Shown in pieces: positions 9,544-20,200 of a stretch of 25,281 nt of DNA (within the stretch, counting starts at the first letter, position 1; each line of letters starts with the position of its first letter). The translations under genes were made by a program, and so were the position numbers. The notes beneath the pieces are model-generated. The model was not told where the DNA came from, made no database searches, and saw only the letters and a list, made by a program, of their open reading frames with translations. Source of the stretch: Hepatocystis sp. ex Piliocolobus tephrosceles (taxonomy: Eukaryota > Apicomplexa > Aconoidasida > Haemosporida > Plasmodiidae); contig CABPSV020000165.1 of the NCBI GenBank assembly GCA_902459845.2, positions 1 to 25,281 on the forward strand. The letters are read 5' to 3'.

Positions 9544-11541
9544 TTACAAGAAACATATAAAAGCAGCAACAAAAAATAAGAATCCAAAGGAAGTTTTAAT
9601 ATACAAAGTTGAACTTACGTTAAAAGGTTGATAAGCATTATCAATATCAGGTTCCAAATTTTTCATTTGTACATTTTCATTAACTAACTCTTCTACGTTT
9701 ACACCGTCTTTTTCAGATAACATTGCGATCAACGAAGTATTGCTGCTTGACGTACCTTGAGAACTGTCTGGTTTATTCTTATTTTGTACTTGTAATGCTG
9801 ATAATGTTGTAGGCTTATTTTTCAAATCTATTATACGTTTTTCTTCTTCCTTTGTTTCTTCCATTTTTATTTCTTCATAAATAGCATTATACTTAGCAGC
9901 AAAATCTTTAATTAATTTATCTTCATCTGACTCTTGATTTGGATTAATAACATCAACTAGTTTATTATCAACTAAAGATTTTTTACAAAATGATATTGCA
10001 TCTTTTTTCGGAGAAGGTGTCATATTAATAAAGGATTGAATGATTAATAATAATGCTGCTTGTGGTTTTAGTAACATATGAACTAGCATAGTGTTATTGG
10101 TCAAATCAAGGAAATATATTTCTATTAATTTTTTAACTGCAATTTCATCAATGTATTCAGTGGGTTCACCTTTATCAAATTTAACAACACCAATATCGTT
10201 TATTAACTCTTTAGTTAAATCTTTAACATTTTTTAGTGGTAATTTATCTGTAGAATATAAAGTATTTTTTAATTCATCATTTTCTTGTGTATGATCACTA
10301 TTTGATGTATTTTGTACGACTGTTTGTTTAGTTGGAATTTGAACTTTAATTGCATCGGAATTATTTTTTAATTCGTCATTTTCTTGTGTATGATCACTAT
10401 TTGATATATTTTGTACGACTGTTTTTTGAGCTGGAATTTGAACTTTATTTACATCGGAATTATTGTTATATACTTTTGCAGAAAGAGTGTTAACATTTTG
10501 AGAGTTTTTATTCATTATAACTTCATTCTGTTGTACGAAAGTAGATGAACCATTTGTGTGGTGATGTTTGTAATTATCAAATTGTTTTAATAATGCTTCA
10601 TTATTTATTACTTCATCTTTTGCATGCTTATTTATTTTATCCAATATACTTTTAGTTCTAGCAATTGTTAATTGTTCATGAATATAAGTTAATCTATCTA
10701 ATAATCCATCTTTTTCTAATAAAGTTTTGGCCAAATTTGGAAAAGTTTGATAGTAATCCGAGAATGCAACATATGCTTCATCTAACAAATCCTGAGCGTC
10801 AACTTTTAAAATAGTGAAAAATTCATATACTAAACCGCTGCTTACAATTTTTGAATTTGCACCTTTTCTTAATTCACAAAAAACAGAAGTTATTAATTTT
10901 TCTCTTTTTTTTAAAACTTCAATAATTTTTTGGGAAGATCCTGCTTTTACCACTTTAACAATAGCATCACGTAAATCGGAAAATAAACTCATGCTTTTAT
11001 TGTAAATATCTTTTAAATCACTATCAATGCATGTTAATACAGTTTTATAACTTGCTATCATTCTTTCAAATGTATTAGCATTTTTATCAGGATCAATAAA
11101 AGATTTTAACAGAGTGTTGCTAAAAGCTATTGCAGAATGACATAAGCGTTTATTTGTAAAATCGTCTATTAATTTTTCATATTTATCACTTGTACATGTT
11201 AATGAAAAAGGTACCTTATCTTTTTCATTCATACACATGTTGGTGTGTTTTATATGTGAACATGAATATGTGTTACTCATTTTATTTTGCAGGGGATCTA
11301 TTATATGACTAAATAGGTCATTATCCTTTAACATATGTTCCATCATTTCTTCAGCCATATGTTGTGGCTCACATATTTCATCATTTTTAGCAGCTAAATT
11401 ATTTGATTTATCAATTGCACTTTTCTCGAGAGTGGGTGTTAACGTTTGTGCATTATTATTTACTCCATTTCTGACAAAGGAACTCACTAAACTAAATAAT
11501 TCAATTACTAGTAAGAAAATACAAATTGTGTTATATTTCAT
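9544..11541 (-). CDS. GAMA: Secreted GPI-anchored protein, probable micronemal antigen GAMA
   Basis: 665 aa, one exon on the minus strand. The N-terminus is a clear signal peptide (MKYNTICIFLLVIELFSLVS, cleavage near residue 21). The C-terminus has a short spacer (NVSST, 641-645) and a hydrophobic tail (652-665) ending at the stop, the pattern of a GPI-attachment signal. Eight mature cysteines lie at 57, 94, 103, 116, 134, 171, 222 and 519, seven of them in the N-terminal third. The middle (about 325-435) is polar and holds two copies of a 33-aa repeat. GAMA is a GPI-anchored micronemal protein that merozoites and sporozoites use to attach to host cells. Length, architecture and Cys clustering agree, and the N-terminal region matches my recollection of the family, but I could not run a search. 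The alternative is another GPI-anchored apical protein. Upstream GTGCA is noted separately. Confidence 0.72.
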   Translation of the reverse strand: MKYNTICIFLLVIELFSLVSSFVRNGVNNNAQTLTPTLEKSAIDKSNNLAAKNDEICEPQHMAEEMMEHMLKDNDLFSHIIDPLQNKMSNTYSCSHIKHTNMCMNEKDKVPFSLTCTSDKYEKLIDDFTNKRLCHSAIAFSNTLLKSFIDPDKNANTFERMIASYKTVLTCIDSDLKDIYNKSMSLFSDLRDAIVKVVKAGSSQKIIEVLKKREKLITSVFCELRKGANSKIVSSGLVYEFFTILKVDAQDLLDEAYVAFSDYYQTFPNLAKTLLEKDGLLDRLTYIHEQLTIARTKSILDKINKHAKDEVINNEALLKQFDNYKHHHTNGSSTFVQQNEVIMNKNSQNVNTLSAKVYNNNSDVNKVQIPAQKTVVQNISNSDHTQENDELKNNSDAIKVQIPTKQTVVQNTSNSDHTQENDELKNTLYSTDKLPLKNVKDLTKELINDIGVVKFDKGEPTEYIDEIAVKKLIEIYFLDLTNNTMLVHMLLKPQAALLLIIQSFINMTPSPKKDAISFCKKSLVDNKLVDVINPNQESDEDKLIKDFAAKYNAIYEEIKMEETKEEEKRIIDLKNKPTTLSALQVQNKNKPDSSQGTSSSNTSLIAMLSEKDGVNVEELVNENVQMKNLEPDIDNAYQPFNVSSTLYIKTSFGFLFFVAAFICFL
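10267..10464 (-). repeat. Tandem 99-bp (33-aa) duplication inside the GAMA-like gene
   Basis: Residues 360-392 and 393-425 are two adjacent copies, each beginning NNSD and ending SDHTQENDELK. The shared ends are nearly identical. Differences cluster in the first half (DVNKVQIPAQK against DAIKVQIPTKQ). The repeat lies in the polar region after the main Cys-rich part. Confidence 0.95.
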
Positions 11542-11610
11542 TTTTTTGTATTATATGTATGTGTATGTATGTATGTGTATGTATATATATATATATATAT
11601 ATATAGTTAA

Positions 11611-11615
11611 GTGCA
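11611..11615. promoter_or_regulatory. GTGCA, possible AP2-I-type site upstream of the GAMA-like gene
   Basis: GTGCA stands 70 bp before the start codon of the minus-strand invasion-type gene. GTGCA is the known core bound by Plasmodium AP2-I, which drives invasion genes. One five-base match occurs easily by chance, and it may fall in the 5' UTR. Confidence 0.2.
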
Positions 11616-11916
11616 TATAGCAATGTTCGGAATATTAGTAGAACTTAAAAATGTTACTTTTCTGATTATATACATATGTTATAATATTAAACTTTAAAAT
11701 TATATATAAATGCAATCCTTAGATAACGGTATTTGTTCTTTTTTAATTTTCTTCACACTAAAACAATATGTTCTATATATCTACCCTTGTCCGCTTCTAT
11801 TTATTATTAAAAGAAAAGTATACTATATTAAAAATAGAAGTATATTAATAATGCAGCTGTTGGTACCAATTGAAATTTGTTTTCTAAATTTGTAAAAAAA
11901 AAAAAAAAAAAAGAAA

Positions 11917-12007
11917 TTAATAATTAACAATTAACACTTAACAATTAACACTTAACAATTAATAATTAACACTTAACAATTAACAATTAACACTTAACAA
12001 TTAATAA
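11917..12007. repeat. 7-bp tandem array, 13 units of TTAACAM / TTAATAA
   Basis: Thirteen perfect-length heptamers, each TTAACAA, TTAACAC or TTAATAA, run without interruption for 91 bases, about 375 bp upstream of the GAMA-like start codon. They do not match the Plasmodium telomere repeat (GGGTTYA). Confidence 0.95.
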
Positions 12008-12120
12008 ATAATACATGTTTTTTTTTTTTTTTTTTTTTTTTTTGATCTAATATATGTATTATAATTCTGTTCTACAAAGCAGAACAAACGAAAAAAAAAA
12101 AAAGGTAGAAGAAGAAACAA

Positions 12121-12310
12121 AAAAACGAAAATAAATACAAATAAATGAAAAAAACGGAAAAAAACGGAAAAAAACGAAAAAAAACGAAAAAAAACGAAAA
12201 AAACACGGAAATAAACGGAAACAAACGGAAACAAACAAAAACAAACGGAAAAAAATGGGGAAAAATGAGGAAAAATGGAAAAGAACGGAAAAGAACTGAA
12301 AAAAGCGGGA
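12121..12310. repeat. 10-bp phased A-tract array, about 19 units
   Basis: Units resembling ACGGAAAAAA or ACGAAAAAAA repeat every 10 bases for about 190 bases, with a small phase shift near 12201-12210. Each unit has an A tract of 4-8 bases broken by CGG, CG, TGGGG or similar. The lack of stop codons opens several spurious frames on both strands, all low complexity. Confidence 0.9.
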
Positions 12311-12607
12311 AAAGTAAGAGACAATATAAAACAATATGTAACAGTTGATACAATGTAAAACAAAAACAAAATATATGTTACTAAAATAAATTATTAACAA
12401 CTTAATATTTTATAATGAAACATAAATACAAATTCTATAATAATATTAAAAAAAAACATATACAAATTATAAAAAAAACAAAAACAAATATCTATGAAAA
12501 AAAAAAAAATTAAAACGCTTTAAAAAAAAGTATTTTATTTTATTATATTTTTACCAAAAGATGCCGATTTTTTTTTTTTTTTTTTTAATTTTAAAGTAAT
12601 AGCTATA

Positions 12608-12610
<3 letters not shown>

Positions 12611-12680
<70 letters not shown>
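12611..12680 (+). repeat. 70-base poly-A tract running into the assembly gap
   Basis: An uninterrupted A run that ends only where the Ns begin, so its true length is unknown. It is the likely cause of the gap. Confidence 0.9.
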
Positions 12681-12780
12681 NNNNNNNNNNNNNNNNNNNN
12701 NNNNNNNNNNNNNNNNNNNNNNNNNNNNNNNNNNNNNNNNNNNNNNNNNNNNNNNNNNNNNNNNNNNNNNNNNNNNNNNN
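12681..12780. other. Assembly gap, 100 N
   Basis: Exactly 100 Ns, the usual placeholder for a scaffold gap of unknown size. Order and orientation of the two sides depend on scaffolding, not on sequence seen here. ORFs reading through it are meaningless. Confidence 0.98.
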
Positions 12781-12795
12781 AATAACAATAATAAC

Positions 12796-12827
<32 letters not shown>
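12781..12827. repeat. AAT/AAC trinucleotide microsatellite
   Basis: AATAAC units followed by about ten AAT units directly after the gap. The start of the array may be hidden in the gap. Confidence 0.9.
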
Positions 12828-12829
<2 letters not shown>

Positions 12830-14102
12830 GACTAGATTAATGAAATAATTGCATATGCACATACTAATTTTTTTAAGCCTTATATTTTATTATCCCTAGA
12901 TCTCAAAATGTCTTATTATTTCAAGGTGTAATTTAGCGCTTGCTTTATTATGTACTTAAATTTTATTTTTTTTTTTTTTTTTTCGATATTTACATAATTT
13001 TTTTTTAATATATTAATTAAACTAATGTGGGTTACTATATTTTACACTAATAAGTGTTAATAACAATTAAAATGTATAGTTTATAAAACTATTTTTTTTT
13101 TGCGTTTTCTGTCTTTTGTTTTGTACTTTAGGTTGTTCATAAATATAAAAAATTGTTTTATTCTAAATCGTATAAAATAATTTTATCATAATTTCATTTA
13201 TATGAAAAATTAATTAAAAGATACATGTATTTTTTGTACTTATTAATGGCAAATACAGTCAACTAAAAAAAATTATATATTACTACATATACACATAAAA
13301 ATACACACACATAAATATACATATATATACATGTTCACATATAACAGCAAATTGTACTATTTAATTTTCATTACTCTACCCAACCATTAATGGTTAAATT
13401 TTTATTTCGTTTTTTTTTTTTTTTTTTAACTAAATAATATATTTCCATTTTATTATTTTATATATACATAAGCTAATTTATTTATTATAATGTTATACAA
13501 TTTATTCTTTTATTTTCTAACAGTTTTGATTAAATTAACTACCAATCGTAGTTAAATTCATACATATATGTAAAGTTTTTTTTTTTTTTTTTTTATAAGG
13601 ATTATATCATTTTTTTCCGTTTTGTAAATATTATAATAGAATATTGTTATATGTGCAGTTCTACACGGCAGTATATTATATATTCCCTTTTTTTTTGCCT
13701 ATATATATATACACCAAGTTAGTTTTGTCCCAAATAAAGTTTATATATATTTGTTAATATAACACAGATTTACGAAATAAGGTATTATATATATTTTGTT
13801 ATTAATTAAATTAAGTTTAAAACTATGTTTGGTCATATTAATGTTTACACCATAACATATATAGTAATAAATTTGTCTAGTCATTGTATTTTAAATAAAA
13901 TGAAAACGATTTTCAATATATAGAAAAAAAAAATGAAATCTTAACTAATCCAATTTTTGGGTGTGCTATTAATAAGAAATATGATGCTAAAAAATAATAA
14001 ATGTATATGGTTAAAAATTCTATAATTATACATAATATTGAAATTATAATTTTTTTTTTTTATAAACAATTTTAATAACGCAAAAGGATAGGTAAAATAA
14101 TT

Positions 14103-14155
<53 letters not shown>

Positions 14156-14258
14156 ATAAAAAACATAAAAAAAGCATAAAAAAAGCATAAAAATAATGTA
14201 AAGAAAGAGGCATGTATAATGCTATAGACATAAGTTGTGCATAGAAACAAAAAAAAAA

Positions 14259-17200
14259 ATGTCCAAGTTACTACAGACTTTACCAAAGGGTGAACACATA
14301 TATTACTTTTCTTGTAATGAAAATAAGAACTATAATAATTTCATAAAAAAGACACAAGAAAATTATAATAAAACATTCCAATTAAGAAATGCCTGCAAAC
14401 AACATTATGATACAATATCACAAGTTCAAATCATAAATAAATTCAATCATAAAAAAACAGAAATAAAACATTCTATTAAACAGAGTGCTAATAAAATGTT
14501 AACAGATAAAAAACACAATATAAATAACGTATACCAAAATAAAAAAACTATATTGAATAAAATTACTACCTCATATCATAAACGTAACAAAGTGCAACAT
14601 AATAATTATATCTCAAAATATAATGTTCCATATATTAAAAATGAATACACTAATCGCATAATATATAAAAAAAAAAGGAAGTATACTGAAATAAATAATA
14701 AAAATAATATAACAAAACAAACAAACAACTCTCAATTTCATATGAACAATATATTATCATTTAGCAAAAATAACAAATTGAAAGTTGTAAATCCATTTAA
14801 CCAAAGTATTGTGTACAATAATTCTCATAACTCCGTATGTAACTATTCTTTTACATATAACATAGAAACATGTGTACGTAAAAAAAAAATAAAATGCGCA
14901 CCAACTTTTTATATAAATAATAATACAAATGCTAGCCCAGACTGTGAAAATAAATTAATTCGTAATAATTCGTATTATTGTACCCAAACAAAAAACGAAA
15001 ACATATATAATAATGAAATACAAAGCAAACTAAACAAAAACGCAAATTTAAATCAAAATATAAATTTTTCCAAAATTGAACAGATTAAAACAAATCCAAA
15101 AAATATAATAAGCAAATTAAAAAACAATGTAAAAGCCACAAATCTGTCAATCGAAATAGATGGAAAAAAAAAAAAAAAAAAAACTTCTAATAACATTAAT
15201 ATATACAACAAATATGTTCCGCCAAAATTAAAAAAAAAAAACATATCAAAAAACGAGTCATCAAGTAATTCAATTCCATGTGGTAAAAAAAAATCTCAAA
15301 TTTCATCTGAAAACAAAGAAAGTACAACTGATTTCAATGGTCTTAATGAAAAAAAAAAAAAAAATATTGTTCAACACAAAAACAAATCCATCATTTGTAA
15401 TAAAAATGGCATTTTTAAAATTAAAAAAAATATAAAAAATGAACAAATTAACAATTTATCATTTAAAAACAGAACAAACCTCACCGATATAAAAAAAGAA
15501 TGTGTTTTAAAAAATGAAAAAAATGGTAACTTAGAGATACAACATTTCATTGGACAGCAAATTGAAGCAACATACAGTAACAGTAGGAGTAGTAGTAACA
15601 ACAATCGAATTAATGTAAAAAAAAAAAAAAAAAAAAGTAACACAAAAAGTGACGCAAAAAGGGAAACAAAAAGTGATGCAAACGGGGACGCAAAAAGGGA
15701 CACAAAAAGGGACGCAAAAAGGGATACAAAATCTACTGACATTACCCAAGCGAATAATAAAAAATTAAACATAGTATGCAACTCTGATTGCATACAAAAT
15801 GTAAAAAATATACGCTTAAAAATAAATTTAAAAAAAAATCAACAAATAGTACAAAACAATATTTATAACACCCCAAACGATCAAACTGATCATATCAAAA
15901 AATATAAAATTAATAATACCAAAATAGATTATACAGTCGCTATATCTGTACCAACAAATGATACAAATGAAAATTGCATTGATGTTGTTGAACATATTCC
16001 AACATGTACAGACTTTACAAATCAAGAAAAGCTCTTATACGAATTAATTAACAACAAAAAAAATAAAAATAAAATAAAAAATTTTATTAATAATTCAAAA
16101 GTAAATCAAAATGACAACAGAACTACAGATATAAAAGCATTTTATAATAACAATTACAAAATTAGAGATGAAAGTAAAAATATATTGTTAAATAAATATG
16201 TTGTTAATAATACTACTAAAATAATCAATCAAAATTATTACATTAACAAGCAAAACATAAGTGAACAAACTATATACAGAAAAAAAAAAAATTATTTACA
16301 ATTTATAACATCATATGAATATAAACATAGTTATCAATACAATAACAATATAATTGAAAAAAAAAATAGTAACAGCAATATATATAATGAAAAACATACT
16401 AAAACTAACGAAAGCTTATTATATGAATTGATAAATAAAGAAAGAAATAAAAATAAAATTCTCAATTTCCTTCAACAGTCCCATACATATCAAAATAATA
16501 AATGGCAAAGCAATACTCAACAAAATCTGTTTTTAAACAATGTTGTAAGTGATGAACATATTACAAAGGATGATATAAAGGATTATACCAAACAGGGAGA
16601 CTTAAATGACTATATCGAACAAAATGACTCAAGTAATATAACCAATACAAGAACAATCATAGAAACTACACATTCTAGTAATTTACAAAAAAATAATAAA
16701 TCTAAAATGATGAAAATAAAAACAATATCTGCAAAAAACAAAGTAAATATACTTAAAAAAAGTGACATTAATATAAATTTGTATTATAAAACCGTCCATA
16801 ACCATCCCCAAAATAACAACCATAATATTAACCTTACACCAGAACATATACTCAAAACAAAAATTGATCCATTTCTTCAAAAAAAAAAAACAAATACATT
16901 AAGGAATACTACTAAAAATGAAAATAAAGTAATGACAACACAAAAAAGGGAAATAAAAAACGAAAATATAATTAAAACAAAAATGAATAACAAACGAGAT
17001 AAGAAAAAAATACATACATTAAATAATATATACGACGAATATAAAAATAAACAAACTGTAACAATAAAAAAAAAAAACGAAACAAATAAATATAACTATT
17101 TATCATTAAATATGAAACAAACAAAACAGTACAACTTAAAAACATCAACAACAATAAATAACAAGCAAAATAATATCAAAATAAAATGTATTATGAAAAG

Positions 17201-20200
17201 TAAAGTTGTATGGATTGATTCAAGTAATGATATTAAATTGCGTCTAAATAAAGACACACGTCTGGATTTGTGTAAAGACCTTAATAATAACAATTTAATT
17301 GTAAAAAAAAAAACAAAAGATGAACCAAAACGCTTAAAACATTGTACTGCTAATGTAAATACGCTTAAAAAGTATAATACTAAAAAAGCAAGTTTACCAC
17401 ATATATATAAAAATGCTAATTACAACATAAAAAATATAAATAAACCAGCTAAGGAGTTTAAAATAATAGTAGAAAAAAACAATATATGTAATAATAAAAT
17501 TAATACAAAACATTTGCAACATAAACAGTCATGTCAACAAAAAAAAAATGGTAATAATACAAATATTGTTCAAAACAAAACAATAAAATATACAAACAAT
17601 GAAAAAAACCAAAATGAAATGAAAGGAAATAAAAATAATGATATATTAAAAAAAAACACTATTCCAGAAAAAAACACTATTTTAGAAAAATACAATATTC
17701 CAGCAAAAAACAATATTCCAGCAAAAAACAATATTCCAGCAAAAAACAATATTCCAGCAAAAAACAATATTCCAGAAAAAAACAATATTCTAGAAAAAAA
17801 CAATATTCCAGAAAAAAACAATATTCTAGAAAAAAACAATATTCCAGAAAAAAACAATATTCTAGAAAAAAACAATATTCTAGAAAAAAACAATATTCTA
17901 GAAAAAAACAATATTCTAGAAAAAAACAATATTCTAGAAAAAAACAATATTCTAGAAAAAAACAATATATTAAAAAAAACAGATGATCTTATCAATTTAA
18001 AAAAACAAAAAAAAGTTGAAAACATACAAAACAAAATAATATGTAAACAGAATCTCACAACTGATAAAGTCGAAAATATAATTGTAAAATCAGATAACAA
18101 CCAAAACAAACAGATTGATACACACCTTATTATAAATAAGAAAGCTACTACGGATACAACGAAACAAAGGAATGTATACACACGGAATAAAAAATGCAGA
18201 AGTAAGAAAATTAAGAAAAAAAGTAACAAAACCGTTAAGCAAAAAATTAACACTACTAACAAAGGACGCTTAAAAAATATCTCGCTCTTATTCAAACAAA
18301 ACAAAACAAATAATAAAACGAAATTAAAGCAAAATTGTAATGTATCTATTAAAAAAAAAAGAGACGAAATTGTGATTTTTTTATTATCAAAAATAAATAA
18401 AGTACTTTTAAAAAATATAAAACAAAACCTAATTGTTCAAATTAAACGCACTGCATTCCAAATATATGCTAACTTTTTACAAAATAAAAAAATAAAAAAT
18501 AATTGTTTTTTTTTATACATACTACAGTATTATACTAATAAAACAATAAATCAGTATATGATAAAAACGCCAATAAATATAACACAAGACAAAAATAATT
18601 TATATATACATCTTAATAACATCATATTAAAAAAAAAAATATTAATAGACAAAATAGGATTGGAAAAAACATATGTTATAGCAAATAAAACAGTGGGAAC
18701 AAACACATCAAATGTAAAACAAAATGTTATAACCAAAAAGTTATATAATTATATAAATACAAAATGTCCTCAACAAAATAAAAAAACGTTATGTTTAGTT
18801 AATAAAAATCAAATTATAGATAATTTAAAAAATACTAAGATAGATATAAAATGTTACTTTTTTAAAAATCTAACAAATACAAAGGATATCATAACAAATT
18901 TTTTTTTTTTTGAAAATAAATATTTGAATATAAAAAAATATAGTTACATTAAAATAAACGATACTACTCATCATATTAGAATGCCGACTTATTTGACAGA
19001 GATTCCAAATTATTTAAAAAACATATTTTCTCTACCAAAAACAACTTGTACTCATTTCAAATTAAATCATTTCTATTTTTTAAAAAGAAAAGAACCAAAT
19101 GAAGAAAAAGCATTGGAAAATGACAAAAAAGAATTGGATTCATCAAATATAATTTCTTTTATATTAACAAGCCTTAGTAACACTAAAAAAATTTTTTACA
19201 AAAAAAAAAAAAAAAAAAAAACAAAATGTATACAACTACATTTTATAAAAAAAAAAACAAAATCAAGTAACCAAATAAATAATAGTTTCACCAAAATCAA
19301 CTCCTTAAAAAATAATATGTTTTTTCAAAAAATGAACATATATTTTTTATACGTACCATATGAAAAAAATAACGGTGAAATTGCAAAAAAAATGCAAATA
19401 ATATTAGCAACTAAAATAATGACGATGATGAATACAGCTATTAATTTAAATAGTAGTACCGACTTAAAACCAACAATACGCAACCAATTAAATAAAAAAA
19501 AACAAAATGTAAAAATGTTGAGCTACAATGAAAATATAAACAAAGACATCAACATAATAAATGTAAAAAATGAAAGCTACAATAAAAAAATAAAAATCTG
19601 TATTAAATCAAACATAAGTTTAAAAATTACAACCGATAATGAATATACAAAAAAATATATCTTACAAACATGTATTATTAATTATATAAACAATTTGAGA
19701 CATTTTCATTTCAAAAAAAAAGAAGAACAAGTAAAAAAATATTTAGGTTATATACATACAAGTGAAATAATTAATAAAAAAGATATCCCTATTATAAGTA
19801 TTAAAAAAGACTATATAAAAAATGAAAAACACACAATTTCATTAAATAATTACAGATGTTATGACATTAAAAAAAAACAATTAGTGTTAAACAATATTAA
19901 ACATTACAACATATGTGAAATAATGACAAAACGAATTCCAAATTTTATAACAAAATCAAATCCAGTAATTTTAAATAATTTGTGCATAAAACTAAATTAT
20001 CAAAAACAAAAAATTAACAATTCCAAACTGGTTTTTAATAATTTAAAAGATAAGACGACAAATCTAATTATTCAACATGATATAAACACAAAAAAACAAA
20101 AAAAAAATAAAAAGGATAAAAAAAATATAGAACAACATAGGAAATGTATAAACACAATATGCATTAAGAAAAGGGATACAAATGAACAGCTATATAATAA

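Larger units (their letters stand above)
11542..14258. promoter_or_regulatory. Divergent intergenic region between the GAMA-like gene and the giant gene
   Basis: About 2.7 kb including a 100-N gap, with no supported gene. It must contain two promoters. It holds a GTGCA site (11611), a 7-bp array (11917-12007), a 10-bp phased A-tract array (12121-12310), a 70-base A run before the gap, an AAT/AAC microsatellite after it and a 48-base A run at 14107-14154. CATAAAAAA-type repeats (14155-14196) precede the giant gene. From 12830 to 14100 I see only A+T-rich DNA with T tracts. Confidence 0.6.

Noticed and set aside
11917..12007. Interstitial telomere repeat
   Set aside because: TTAACAM does not match the malaria GGGTTYA repeat on either strand.
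12001..12400. Overlapping ORFs on both strands (Phe-rich minus, Lys-rich plus)
   Set aside because: They arise because the 10-bp phased A-tract array lacks stop codons. Three minus frames and one plus frame are open together, with no domain or start context.
12551..12862. ORFs running through the N gap
   Set aside because: The protein is poly-Phe plus unknown residues; it is an artefact of N bases and the poly-A tract.
14235..14258. TTG start eight codons before the ATG of the giant gene
   Set aside because: Nuclear eukaryotic genes start at ATG, and the ATG at 14259 is the first in frame.
17637..17978. CRISPR-like regular repeat
   Set aside because: The units are contiguous with no unique spacers, in frame, and in a eukaryotic gene.
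17570..18304. 244-aa minus-strand ORF rich in FFSRIL
   Set aside because: It is the antisense reading of the 18-bp hexapeptide array and its flanks. Its own repeat is a by-product, and the plus frame spans the whole region.
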